Positions 1-12,400 of a stretch of DNA of 64,000 bases are shown in pieces (within the stretch, counting starts at the first letter, position 1; every line of letters begins with the position of its first letter). Source of the stretch: Planoprotostelium fungivorum (lineage: Eukaryota > Evosea > Variosea > Cavosteliida > Cavosteliaceae); the NCBI GenBank assembly GCA_003024175.1, contig MDYQ01000202.1, positions 1 through 64,000 on the forward strand. Reading direction: 5' to 3'. The notes beneath the pieces are model-generated. The model did not search any database. It was not told the DNA's origin and worked only from the letters and a program-made list of their open reading frames with translations. A program made the position numbers and the translations under genes.

Positions 1-1758
1 AGCGTGCTGACTGATCGTCTCTTGCTGGGAGAGCAGGTGAAGAATGATGGAGAATCTGAATTGGGACCCTCGATTTGGGACTTCATCGGATGTGAACCGT
101 GGAGCAGGTACATCAGGCACCGGATCCAAAGGCAGTCGTGTGGAAGAATATCTCGGCCAGTCCAAACGGTGTATTCTTTCGGTGAGAATCGTGTCACCGG
201 TACGTACTGACCGTACGGTAGTAAACTGGTATTGGACGCTTTCGTTCTGGCCATGGTGAGTGCGATCACGTGACTCGTGATGACGTCATCAGTCTCTGTT
301 GTGGGTGATACCCATCGGATTCTTCTCTCTCCTCACGACGGTGGAGAACTTGGACAAGATGATGCCTTCTCTCGTGAATCTACTGAGAAAGAGCCAATTG
401 CTCTTCTCCATCGTGGAGGGCATTCTACCTGTCCTACTCACCATCATTTTTCTGGCCATGTGAGATTCTTTTTCATCTTCGTTCACGAGATGAATGAATG
501 AAAGGGTTCCGTTTGTCATACGCACTGCCACGAGTAAAGTAGGATATCATTCTCAGATCAAGATTGAATTGGTAGTCACCCAGAAACTGTGAGGGGATGA
601 TATGGTGTTGTCGTTTATGACATTGAAGGTTCGTCTTCTACTACATCAACGTCTTCATGTCTTTCCTCTTGGGTCCTTCTGCTTTGGACCTCATCAAACG
701 ACTTTCTAATAACTCCGATTTCAACACGGTGATTCATTTTATTCTCTTTCATTGTCTTTCATTGTCTTTCATTGTCTTTTATTCTCCTTCCACCTGATGT
801 AAGACAGATCGTGACATTATTATCAACAAATATTCCCCTCCAATCTGAGCCGATGATGATCTATGTCATGACACAAGCTCTCTCTTCCTTTCCAGGGGAG
901 CTGCTGAGAATCGTACCTCTCATCATCAGAGCCATCTACCATCGATTCCTCTGCAAGACCGTCAGAGAACACGAGAAGGCAGACAAAGACACCATAGGGT
1001 GACGCACCATTCGATGTGAAGCTGAAGAGAAGTAGATACTTTGATTACGTGGGACACTATTCTCAAGACCTTCTCATATTCGCCATCGTCATCACGTACA
1101 GCACCATGGTGGGCGTCTCTTCATTACAATCACTGAAGGAGGACAGCAACCGATGATATTACTCTTCGCCATCGTCTATTACTGTCTCGCTCTCTTCACC
1201 ACCCTCTACAACATCCAATTTGTATTTCCGAGGGAGTACAACGCGGGAGGTGAGAGGATGCAGATGATAGATCGTCTGAGGGGTTCAGGTGTCTATTGGA
1301 CGGCGACATTCGGGAGAATGCTATTTGGATTGGGTGTCTTCCAATTAACCATGGTCGGTCTACTCGGTGCAAAGCAGTTCTACGCATCACCCGTTCTACT
1401 CGTGCTGGTCAGTTGATTCTATTTATCATCGTTATCTCTTATCTTATTTTGGTGATGTATCAAGTGAAGATTGACAGAGATGATAGATCCCCATCACGAT
1501 CGTCTTCTATCGATACTGCGATAGACTCTTCTCGAAGAGGGCGAAATACGGACCGCTACAATCGAACCGGGGTGCCACTATTGAGATCGACGAGATCGTG
1601 AGAGAAAGTAATGGAGGAGAGAAACTGAGTGAAATCAGCGGGAGGGATCGGTTCTGATTGACGAAGAAGACTTCAGAGACAACATGAAGGACAGCTACCA
1701 GCAGAATGAGTTGTTTCCACCGGAGCAACCCATGAATCGAATGGAGGAGAATCTGTAG
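1..1758 (+). CDS. CSC1/OSCA/TMEM63-type osmosensitive cation channel (3' part)
   Basis: Spliced exons give the channel region (RSN1_7TM/DUF221) of the CSC1/OSCA/TMEM63 family of mechanically or osmotically gated cation channels, normally in the plasma membrane. What I see in order: APDPKAVVWKNIS (about 130-165), matching the family's 'AP.P.D..W.NL' entry to the channel core; helix LWVIPIGFFSLL (from 293); IVEGILPVLLTIIFLAM; YYINVFMSFLLGPSAL; IPLQSEPMMIYVMTQAL; FDYVGHYSQDLLIFAIVITY; LFAIVYYCLALFTTLYN with YNAGG; and FGRMLFGLGVFQLTMVGLL. A cytoplasmic tail ends NRMEENL-stop at 1756-1758. Introns are tiny: 256-292 and 999-1035 are both 37 nt. The start and N-terminal domains lie before the window. 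Family identity is firm; which paralogue, and what stimulus, cannot be told. Confidence 0.85.
746..779. repeat. Three tandem copies of a TTTCATTGTC unit in a CSC1 intron
   Basis: A 10-bp pyrimidine-rich unit is repeated three times, plus a partial copy, directly downstream of the exon ending SNNSDFNT. It lies in the intron before the exon starting IVTLLSTN. It probably serves only as intron filler or a polypyrimidine tract. Confidence 0.7.
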
Positions 1759-2136
1759 ACGTGTCCAATGCATGATCACAGTCAATGTTGGATTAGATGA
1801 AAGTTTGGTTTCTCATTGTATCGCGTGATAGAGAGAATTTTATGCTTTGTATTCATGAGCATTGGAAGGAGAAGTTCGACCCATCGAGACTTGAATGTCG
1901 AACTTCGTGTCGTCATCACACAAACGGAAGAGGAAATACATTGGCCCAACAACACAAACTTGGAATCACCGAAAGATGCACGCCAACAAGTCTTCCTCCC
2001 TCGCAGGTCTTCACGGCTGCCATCAGTGTGCCCCTCTACCTCGGCCACAAGTTACAAACGTCTGACAATTGGCCCAACCTGACTGATAGGGAAGCGTTTG
2101 GGTTTTTGTATGTGTATATTGCTAAGATGAGAGCAA

Positions 2137-2580
2137 TCAGGTCTTTTCCGATGCTGAAGGCTCCTGAGATGCAACTTGAAACGATGGAGAGCCATCCAGC
2201 TGTACGTTGGGGGGAGGCGAGCTCAGCTGCGTAGGTATTGTTGCTATTGGATGATTCTGTAAAGCGGCTGTCCGGAAATTCTGCCTTCCGGAGTAGACGC
2301 CTCCAATGATTGTGAAAGCACCCAAGAGAATGGTGAAAGCCAATACAACACTCGCAGCGATAATGATGCTTTTTCTGCCTATGTTTCAACTAAACCAAAA
2401 CGACAGGGTAGCCGCTATGCGAGCTAGAAGGGTCGAGACTCACCGGTGGGGGCGGTCTGAGTGGCAGATTGCTTGATGAAAGCTATCAAATCAACATCTG
2501 TCTCAGGGGTCCACGTGGAACTTACGATATCGCTGTAAATTTCGAAATATTTCCGTTTTTTGGAAACTTCGTCGCTTCAT
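2137..2580 (-). CDS. Small single-pass membrane protein, unidentified
   Basis: Three exons can be joined in frame: ATG at 2580 (MKRRSFQKTEIFRNLQRY), a GTAAGT intron, then HVDLIAFIKQSATQTAPTG, a second intron, and RKSIIIAASVVLAFTILLGA. This gives about 110 residues with one strong transmembrane helix (IIIAASVVLAFTILLGAFTI). A polar Ser/Pro/Gln-rich tail ends EPSASEKT-stop at 2137. I do not recognise a family. The start lies only 50 bp past the stop of the receptor kinase on the same strand, so this could instead be an alternative 3' end of that gene joined by splicing. A helix after a kinase domain would be unusual, so a separate gene is preferred. Confidence 0.5.
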
Positions 2581-2629
2581 ATCGCTACACGACTTTGTTC
2601 GTTGACAAATTAACATCAGATTTTATCGA

Positions 2630-5600
2630 TCACATGAAGCGTGGTACAGATTTGGCATAGTTCTTCGTCTTTCTCTTCATCGCATTTGTTCGAGTGTGTA
2701 ACAGTTGTGGCGATTGCACGACTTCCGTCAACACAGAGACGATCGTATCAAAGGAAGGTCTGACGATGTCAGTTGAAGATCAGTCAACGAGGGTGAGATT
2801 TACCTTAAGTTCGGCTCAGTCTGCCAACAATTCTCGATGAGCTCCCTGATTGGAATTGGTATCCCTTCTACAGATGGCCTCAAGTGTTGCGTTCGAACCT
2901 GTGCATCATCAATCATCAGATCGATCGTCCATCATCCATCATCCGTCATCGTTTCCTCGTGATCGGTTGATGTGGATATGTACATACCTGGAATCGGATC
3001 TGTACCACAGACATGTCCGGATACAAATCTTGTCGGTTGAATAATTCCGCCAGGACAACTCCATACGAATAGACTGGCGAGGGATTCAACAATACATCGC
3101 AATCTCATCTCACCATCGCACTTCTCAGTGTAAACCGTATTCATCAGACACTCTGGTGCCATATATTCTACCTGTCTAGATGTCACACAACTTGAATAAA
3201 AATTTTAAATGAGATAGAGGACGATGCATAAGTCTAAATCACCGTTCCACAGTTTCCAGTCAACATCCTCTGACTATCTAATGCGACGCTGATACCAAAG
3301 TCCGACACCTTCAGGTTCCAATCCTTGTCCACCTGCCCGATTGAGCTCGACGTTCAACGTCTCCCTCTCACCAGCAGATTCGAAGATTTCAAATCTCTGT
3401 GGATGATCTTGGGTTCCATCGAGTGCAAATGCAACATGCCACGAGCGGCATCGGTGGCCAGTCTCATCTGCAGCATCAGATCCATCTCTGATCCATCGTG
3501 GATGATGTCGTACAGACTTGAATTCAGTCAAAGAGGTGTAAATCGTTCATCTCTTCACCTTCCCCGCGAGCAGAGTTCAGTCACGATGTAAATGTAATGA
3601 GGTTGTACCGTTGCAAATAAGAACAAGACGATGTTGGGATGCCTGAGGGAGCTGTGTGATGTTGAGACAGAATGTCAAAGAGGATGCGATTGTCTACCTC
3701 ATGAGAGAGATCTCCCTCTCCAACCACTCTGTTTTGATCTTCTTCGTGTCGTTGCTGATCTTCTTCACAGCAACCGTCATCTTCTTCCAAGTGCCGCTGT
3801 ACACTTCCGAAAAGGTTCTGAGTCGATCAGACCGCGAGATTTCCACGAAATTTCCGCGAGATTTCCCACCCTTTTCCGATGGCCTCTCCCAAGACGAGCT
3901 CCTCATCGTTCCTGACCACGACTGTTTCTAATCGAATTCTTCTCATGGCGGAATTTTCGTTCGAATTGTCTTGACTCCTCCGAGTCGCTTCGTTCTTGAA
4001 GAGAGAGTCCCTGACGCTCTTCTTGCGGATGAGAAGTAGGATGATAATCACGGTGGATATTGCGAACAAGAGACCGGTGGCAGGGCCGACTAAGAAGGGG
4101 ATCCAGTATGGGACATTGTGACCTGGTGGTTTCAGGCGAGTTGTAGATGGACCACAGACGAATGGGATATGTCTCATGCGTGATTTCGATGAAGATTTCA
4201 GCGAGAGAATGAGAAGAAAGATGACGCACCCATGCATGGATAAGATTGGATGTGAATGTGTTTGGCGATGTCGCTTCCCTTCTCGTTGCTCATTCCAATG
4301 AAGCTGTGCTGTCTCTTGACATCTTCCGTGTTCTCATCGTACATCCATTGGAGAAAGGTAGAGAGAGCGTTGCCTCTCGTACAGTTACCGGGAGATTCAT
4401 CGAAGGTGACGTCTCTGTTCGTCTTGTGTGATTCTCCAAGATCGCACGCGCTGACATTTCCACGGTAGATCTGTCATCGTTCAGAACAAATGATGATGTC
4501 ACACGACATGTCTTCATGATGATGACACATTGTGATCGTGTGATGGTGTCGATGATTGTGATCATGTGATGGTGTCGATGATCGTGTCGGATGATGTTGA
4601 GACGACTCACCCTGGGGTGTCCTTGCAACAAGGATTTCTGATAGAGGACGTAAGATAATACGGAGAGTGGCCAGCAGTCCCCACAGCTGCCCAACGAGCG
4701 GACAGATCGACTGGGACCGGTGATGTTGACGTCCAAGGCATCGAGCCAAGCCTGCAGACCTTCCAGATTACCACGAGTCGTGTGAGTCAGGTTCGTCTGA
4801 ATGGAAACAACGTTGACTTCCTTTGGAAATTGTACACTCGCTCTGTCGTGATGTCGTCAGACATGTCTCTGCATGATGATGTCGTGATGATGATGTAGAC
4901 GATGTCGGGATGATGATGTAGAGGGTGAGGTGATGATGATGTAGAGGGTGAGGTGATGATGTCGTGTGATATCTCACCCCACGTTGACGTAACCGAAAGA
5001 ATTCTTCGTGTCCTGCACGTTGTCCAACATCGTCCCTTCGCTCGAGATGAGAGTCTGCAAGTCCGTACTCCATTGGACCGGATTCGGACTACTACAACTA
5101 AGCCAGGAGGGGGGTGGTCGGTACAGATTGCACAGCATCTGAGGGAAGATTCTCTCTTCTCCGTAGCAGTTCTGCGATACTTTCCCGCCAGAAACGGAGG
5201 AGCGATGGAAGACGGTGAGGTTGACATCGCTCGTGTAATTCCATGATGGATTTAATGATCTGAGATCACTGAGCTTCTGGTAGGTTCCACTGTAGAGGTC
5301 GATGATGGAAGGAACGTCGATGTCTGAGAGGTGTGAGGGAGAGATGATGGAACGTAGATGTTGGATGATGTGAGATGGAGGAGGGTGATGTGATGGATAT
5401 GACGTACTGATTTCAGATACGGATGGGACATTGGCGATCATGTTTAGACCTCCTACGATGAATGGCACGACCTGGAGATCGTACTGGTTTAGGAAATCAT
5501 CTGGAGGTAAACTTTCGACGACTGTCGCCCATCAGAAAGGTGAAGGTTGGTGTCTAAACGACACACCAGCAAAGTCGACTCCTCCTTGTGCCACCATGTT

Positions 5601-6022
5601 AATAGCCTTGTCGGCTGTTACATAACGACATTCAACATCGTTGACTTTCGTTCTCGTGTATAGCGTGATCACACCGATCATCACATCCTCTATAACGAGC
5701 GTGAGAAAATTGTAAATGAATCGGATCCGCTAATCCTCACTCGTGAATAAAGAACAAGCTCCCGTTATTGTCACTAACTCTCCGTGATTATTGACTAATC
5801 GGAGGATTCCATATTGCCAAGTGATGCCGCCTATAAAAGAGAAGAGAATAAATATGATACACGTAAAGATGGTGCAATAGACCAATCCTCTATTGCTTCG
5901 ACGTAAGATCGTGGTTGATGATGGATGATGATTCGGATTCAGGAGAGTCTACATTCCATCAGCTCATCCTCTACGATTACGTGACCTACTTGGTTCTCAT
6001 CGATAGAATCGTTGATCTGCAT
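2630..6022 (-). CDS. Receptor protein kinase with PstS-like phosphate-binding ectodomain
   Basis: Proposed start ATG at 6022 (MQINDSIDENQ); a 41-nt intron then joins TLLNPNHHPSSTTILRRSNR. A first membrane helix (LVYCTIFTCIIFILFSFIGG) follows. The ectodomain (about 5815-4250) reads like a bacterial PstS-type periplasmic phosphate-binding protein: ELVTITGACSLF; VECRYVTADKAINMVAQGGV with DFAGVSF; VVPFIVGGLNMIANVPS; VFHRSSVSGGK; NSFGYVNVG; CWPLSVLSYVLY. A second helix (GLLFAISTVIIILLLIRKK, about 4018-4100) leads to a TKL-type kinase: GEAIGKG...FSEVYSGTW, VAVKKI, IIHRDLKSSNLL (near 3380-3410), KVSDFGISVAL, VEYMAPECL, YSYGVVLAELFN and LIENCWQTEPNLRPSF. It ends SVPRFM-stop at 2630. Catalytic Lys, HRD and DFG are all present, so it should be active. 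The two-helix topology with an extracytoplasmic binding domain mirrors bacterial sensor kinases. The ligand (phosphate or another oxyanion) is inferred. Confidence 0.8.
4529..4583. repeat. Two copies of a ~26-bp GATGGTGTCGATGAT-type unit in a kinase intron
   Basis: The core GTGATGGTGTCGATGAT recurs in tandem in the intron that separates the ectodomain exons of the receptor kinase. It is simple-sequence intron expansion; no coding frame crosses it. Confidence 0.6.
4908..4956. repeat. Tandem ~22-bp repeat (TGATGATGTAGAGGGTGAGG) in a kinase intron
   Basis: The unit occurs twice in full, followed by a truncated third copy. It sits in the intron directly after the exon ending SFGYVNVG of the receptor kinase. 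It explains the long low-complexity frames seen here on both strands. Confidence 0.65.
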
Positions 6023-6411
6023 CGCGTTGAATCATGAAGATCCCTGTCGGATGGTGTTGGGAAGAGAAAGGTGCCAAGCGGGAATAAAATAGGATGGAAT
6101 TTCGCAAGATCCTTTTTTATGGAATATTTGGCTGTCCTTGTCAGCAGCTCGATCTGGAGCTTCTGTCCTTCTCTCCTGAGCTGCTCGCTGCTTCCATACA
6201 TAATATTCACGACCGTTTATGGAGATACAACGTAGATGACATCTGTGTCTGAAGGTGGACAAGGAAAGTCTTTGGCTCTTGCATTTTTCTTCATTAAAGA
6301 AAGAAGAGAAAGCCACGTGTTACCTAGGTGTAGACGGATTGACTTTTTGGGCTCGCTGGCCCAAATTCTAGACATGCCTCTCAGACGACGAGGATCATAA
6401 ACTTGCAAGCC
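6023..6411. promoter_or_regulatory. Divergent intergenic region between the receptor kinase and sacsin
   Basis: The kinase start (ATG at 6022, minus) and the sacsin-like start (ATG at 6412, plus) are head to head across 389 bp. No coding exon for either gene is needed here, so it must hold both 5' leaders and promoters. Open frames exist on the minus strand but have no convincing start, splice pattern or similarity. No TATA-like box stands out. Confidence 0.45.
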
Positions 6412-9400
6412 ATGACTATCACACTAGGTTAGTCAGATCTAGATGGTGACCTAACAATATACAGGTAGGGGTGAGGGAGAGCGGTTTGAGCAAGTCAAAC
6501 CTCTTTGGACGATCATCAAAGAAACTTTAGAACATCGCTATCTGGATGGTAGTCAATACAGAGAGGTCACACAGAACGCTGACGATGCGAACGCGACTGA
6601 GGTGAAGATCATACTCGATGAACAGCAGCACGATGCAGGAGGGATTCCTCATTTGTTGAATCCGATGTTGGGTAGATACCTGTAACTCCGACCTCTCTGA
6701 TTCGAACCAGCACCCTCTCTCTGCGTATATAACGATGCTCCATTCAGTGGTGAAGATTGGAAGAATGTGCTGGCCATGTCGAACAGCATGAAGAAGGCCG
6801 ATCTATCAGTGACTGGAGAGTTTGGAATGGGATTCAACAGCCTGTATCACGCCACGGACACCATCATCATCTGCAGTGGTCTATACGTGGCCATACTCAC
6901 CCCCTGTGAGGAGATTCACGGATGGAGGTTCACATTGGACCAAGTTCCAGCTCACATGAAGAGCTTGCTCTCGAAGATGACCCCGATAGAGGAGGGAAAG
7001 GGATTCAAGGGAACCCTAATCAGGTTACCTCTCAGAAGCAAACCGTCTCACTTGAAGGATGTGATCACGGAGCCATCAGACATCCTCTCTCAATTGACCA
7101 AGATGAGAGATGAAGCGTCGTTACTTTTGGTGTTCCTGGGCAACGTGTGTAGCTGGAATGATGAAGATGCACTCATGTCATTCCATAGGTCAAGAAGATT
7201 ACAGTGGGGAGGACCACATCCGGGGGTGATGAAGAGTCGATCTTCACAGCACAAGCTTCAACGGAACGCGAAGATGGAACGTGAGCGATTGAAAGCGTCG
7301 ATTCGAAACTGAACGCATCGCAGGAGGATAAGGAGTCAGATCAAAGGAATCGAGGGTAATTGGACCAAGGCATCACCGGAAGATCACACAAAGATCACTA
7401 CCATCACCGTAAACACTCCATCTGGAGAGGTGAGCGGAACAAAGTCGTCCGACTGATGATGAACAGAGCGTCGTGACCAAGTGGTTCATCAGAGGCTGCT
7501 TACCCGGAGGAGAGCTAGCCGACATTGCAGAGAAGAACAAGAAGAAATACAAGCTGGTACCTTACCTGCAGTTTGCCGTGGCGGTCGATGGACATATTCC
7601 TGAGGGTAGAGCTTTCACTGGACTCCCTCTACCCTTCACCACTGGAATGCTCGGAATCCATTTGAATGCTCACTTTCAGTTGAAAGAGGACAGAGCTCAT
7701 CTGTTCGTCAAGTCAGAATTCACGGGAGATGACAAGAGAGCGATATTCAGAGCCGACTGGAACGAGAAGGTGAAATAGTATGTGTGTTTCATCTCACAAT
7801 GAACAGGTGATCCACGCTTCCATCGCGTACATTGTGTCCAATCTGAGACGCTTGGTTGATTCCGTTATCATCAAGCCAGAAGCTCTCTATCGATTATTTC
7901 CCATCAAGAAGGTGAACTGACTGAAGTTGGCCACAGCTAATCCTGTCAACAGATGAATGAGCCGTGGAGCATCGTGATGGATACTTTCTACCAAGGCATT
8001 CAAGAACAACCTATCTTCTGGAATCCCCTCAGAGGAGAATATCTCTCCATCGATCAGGGTGTCTTCCCTGGAGATGCCCCTCAACTCATCGTCGATGTAC
8101 TGAGGAGGATGGGATGCACGGTCTTTGATATATCACCGATTGAACGCATCGATGAACACATCAGAAGAGTTTGTGGGGAAAGAAGTCGATGCAAGATGAT
8201 CAGTCCATCTTATGTGAGGTCAGCCCTCATTCAGGTGACACGATACTTCTTTTGACATCTTCCGTGCTGAATTGTGCAGCCTCCGAACAACTCTTCTATC
8301 ACCGATGAAGAACGTCTGCAACTCTTGATGTGAGTCTTTACATCTGAAATAACGTAATGATGATAGGTATGCTCTGCAAGATGAAGATTATCCTTCTATG
8401 TCAGATGTACCTCTCTGCAGGAATGTCATCGGACAATGGAGGACTTTCAATCAGCAGAAGCAGAGTGTCATTCTCTCCCAGGAGGAAAAGTCTCTATTCG
8501 CCTGTTCGCATCAATACATGATGCACGAGGAGATGAACGAAGCCATGAAGAAATATCCCAAGCTCTTCAATCACTATGGTATCCACAAGATGACACTGGA
8601 TGATCTGTCCCGTTTCATCAAGAGTCAAACACAACAAGGAGTCGATGCATCTTGGGCTAGTAGAGTGTGGACAGTGATACGCAACCATCTATCACAAGAC
8701 GAGTCATCGGACATCAAGATGTACTTCTTTGATATACCCATTGTTTCCGTTCGCTCGCAGGAGAAGGTGAAGTTTAGTGTTATTGTGAGGAAGAGACGTG
8801 AACCGACATAGATGGTATCTCTATCAACACAGCATCTGTATCGATACGACGAAGATCTGAGAGACATCTCTGCTGCCTTAGAGTGCTTGGGTGCATTCTT
8901 CCACGACAAGCACTTGGACTGGATATCCACAGATGTCCTTCCCCACTTGACTCCTGCGGGAGCTCTCGCTCTTCTACATGCTGGAGGAGAATCTGCAGTA
9001 CAAGGACTGGATGCATCAATGATCTTAGACTATCTCCACCAGATGGTATGGGCATTGTTGATTCTTTGATTCACTGAAGCAGATACACATCGATGAAAAG
9101 AATGAGAATCAGATGCGAAATCTACCACTGTACAGCACCAATGGAAGGAAGGGCATCAGAATAGAAGCAGATCATTTCATTGCCCCATCATCCATACATC
9201 TGCAGCATCCTAGTGCCATCACTACATCTCATCCACTGGTTCTTCGCATCTGTAAAACACTGAAGGATGAAGAGTTTCTGCTCCGATGCATGATGGACGC
9301 TTCCGATGAAGAGGAGTATGACACTGTGAGTACAAGATTAAGTCGTCGCTGAACGAGAGCAAGGTCATGTCTGACGTCCTCGCTCGTCTACCATCAGTGA

Positions 9401-12400
9401 GAGATAGGAGCCATTTGATCGAGAAGATTATGATCAGAGGTGAAGATGGACTGCTACATCACCCCACAGCCTTGTTCATCTGTGGGAACCCACTCCGTTC
9501 ACTTCTTCTACCTTCAGAGAGGGTCAATGCCAATTTCACAGCAAACGAATACAGTTCCAGTATGAGAGTAAGTTGTCGTCACCATCTCGATATCTCATAC
9601 ACGTCAGATCCTTCACGTCAAAAATTCACCGACCGGGCAAGATATAGTACGCTTGGCTAATCGTATCTCACAAGAGAAAGATCCTGCAAAGTCCAAAAGC
9701 CTATTGGAAATCTTGGGAAGTGTAATCACGACCACCGAGTCTGTTGCAGGAGAGTTGGAGAACATTCCATTCGTGTGCTCGATAGGACAACGTTTCGTCA
9801 GTCCAGCAGAGTCCTACGCGAAGAAGTAAGTGGATGGTATCCACCTCGTGCTGAACGCTTCAGGTGGATCGGACTTGTCAACCGAGACGTTGAGATCGCC
9901 GAGATGGATCCAAAGCTGCACGAGATCTTGGGATGTCCTCAGCAGCCATCTGTCGACATGATCTACGCCAGAATCGTAGAGATTTCACAGAGCGATGGAA
10001 TCGAGACAGAAGCTTCTATGATTCCTCTGTACAAGCACATCAGCGATCGCTTGAAGGAAGAAGAATGGGTCACATACTTGAAGGACAAGGAATGGCTGTG
10101 GATCGGTGGCAATCGATTCATAAGAGCAGACGAGGTGATCGACAGACAAATAATCTCACTCACATGAATCAGGTTGCAGTGAAGAACGAATTGATCCGCA
10201 CAATCGACGTCCTTCCTGCTCTTCCGCCCTTCTTGACACGTATGAAAGATATCATAGGAGCATTCGATATCAAGGCATCCTACAGCTGCGAAGAGTACGA
10301 GGGATTACTACGCAGATGGAAAGATGAGGACGTTCCTTCTCATCGAGAGGCCATTGTATCCATCATCGAGTGAGATAGAATAGAACTTCTATGACGATCA
10401 GAAACAATTCTGACCATGATAGATACCTCAGCGGAGCAGAGGGATACCAGATGGGAGACGATGTTCCCCTCCTGACACATAATGATAAGATGGTAGAGAA
10501 GAAGAAGATATACTATATCGACAACGAGCATCTGGCAGAGAGAGTGACACAATACGAGCTGTTGAACAGCAGTGTATCGAATCACGCTGCGACGAAACTG
10601 AATTTATCTCCCATCAGCAGCAAATATCAGGAGGAGAATTCGGACAGTTTCGGAGAAGAATTCGGACAGCAACAAGAACCCCTCCACGAACGCCTGAAGA
10701 ACCTCATACGAGACTACCCCTCCAACCAGGTGAGAAGATGTGAGATGTGGCTGAGACTGAAGAGGAAATAGTTGCTGAAAGAAATGCTACAGAACACGGA
10801 TGATGCAGGAGCGTCCGAGATGACCGTGTTGTTTGATGAGAGGCAGCATCCCCGTGATTCTCTTTTCAATGTCAAGATGGAAACGACTCAAGGTCCGGCG
10901 TTATTGATCGGCAGTGACAGTCAATTCACCGAAGAGGACATCTCTGGCATCCAGCAATTGGGAACAGGTAGTAAGAGAGAAGATGAGAACAAGATCGGTC
11001 AATTTGGCTACGGTTTCAATTCTGTCTACAATCTGACTGATATGCCCACCTTTATGACGGGTAGAAAGCTGTACATGTTCGATCCATTGAAGAAGTGAGT
11101 GAATGCAGAGTGTCCAGAGGTATGACAGACGATAGATACGTATCACAAGGGCAGAGCAAGCCAGGAAGAGCGTTCAGAATGGACGATCAGTTCACACAGC
11201 AGTACCAGGATCAGTTCTCTCCCTATGACATCCGTCTGGAAGATCAACCTCTCTACCAGGGTACTCTCTTTCGCCTTCCCTTGAGAGAGACAGCCAGTGG
11301 CATCTCCTCCAAAGTCATCAGCAGGAATAGCTTGGTCAACGACATCGTGAAGCCCTTCGTTGATAGCCTCGAAGAGAACCTCATCTTCTTGAAGAACGTA
11401 AAGAAGGTGGCCGTGTGGCACTGGAAGCGATACGAAGAGAAGCCATCGATGATGACCGAGGTGATGTCATGTATGCAATTCGATGGACTCATGTGATGCA
11501 GGTGCGATGCGATCGCGAGGAGATCGCAGTATCGCAAGATAGATCAATGAAGAGAAACATGAAAGTGACCAAGATGACGATGAAGGATGAGGCTCACCAC
11601 TATCTCGTATCGACAGCAGAATTGGATGTCCCTCCCGTCATGAAGAAGTTGCAGGTGGTGTTCATCCATGACTCTATGATTGATGTACGATAGGACACAA
11701 ACAAAAAGATGAGAGGAGTCGGAGGTGTAGCCATCAAGATCGATCAAGGAGCAGATAGCATACAAGATGTGAGAGCGAAATGTAGTCTCCTGCTTCGTCT
11801 GATGAAGAGAAGGTGATAGAAGTCAACGGAAGGATGTACGTCTACCTTCCTCTGGATGAATCTTCACGACTTCCCTTCCACGTGCATGGCTCCTTTGCCG
11901 TTCAGTCGAACAGGAGTTCGCTGTGGTGTGGGGATTCGCACGACTATACAGAATGGAACAAGTGGCTGCTGGAAAATGTCATCGTCGATGCTCTCTTCCG
12001 TGCCTCTCTTCACCTCGCTCCTCTCCGATTGCACTCTTATTACAAGGTTCGATGTGACATCCGTGATGGTGTAACTCTCTGCAGGTGCTCACACCCGAGA
12101 CGACAGGCGGACAAGGATGGAAGGAGATCATCATGAATGGTCTGTGCAAGAAGATCGCTCATACCAAGGACAAGTGGTTCCCCTGCTCAATCAACGGTAG
12201 CCCAGAGATGGTCACACCCGCTCAATTGCATCTCTTGATCTTGGAGATCGATGAGAGAGTGAAGAATGCATTGGGTAGGGAGGGAATCTGCATATCTGAC
12301 GCTCCGATGTACCTTCAGCTTCGATTGCACAAGGAAAATACAACCTTGAAACAATTAGAACCACAGGTGAGAGTTGATGGGTGGGTGATGATTGAATGCC

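Noticed and set aside
2850-3591. Plus-strand frames over the kinase region
   Set aside because: They are antisense shadows of kinase exons with HRDLKSSNLL, DFG and APE motifs on the minus strand.
3830-3870. CCGCGAGATTTCC-type repeats, and similar CCGCGAAATCTCC at 21930-21950, as a shared regulatory element
   Set aside because: Both lie in introns, but only two short loose copies each were found and no consistent orientation; too weak to call.
4529-4956. Repeat clusters considered as a CRISPR array or transposon ends
   Set aside because: Units are adjacent simple GATG-type repeats within introns, without spacers, terminal inverted repeats or a transposase.
5986-6408. Minus-strand frames MQVYDPRRLRGMSRIWASEP and MNIMYGSSEQLRREGQKLQI as a small gene
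   Set aside because: No splice pattern joins them with a conserved frame, no family is recognised, and the interval is the expected divergent promoter between the receptor kinase (start 6022) and sacsin (start 6412).
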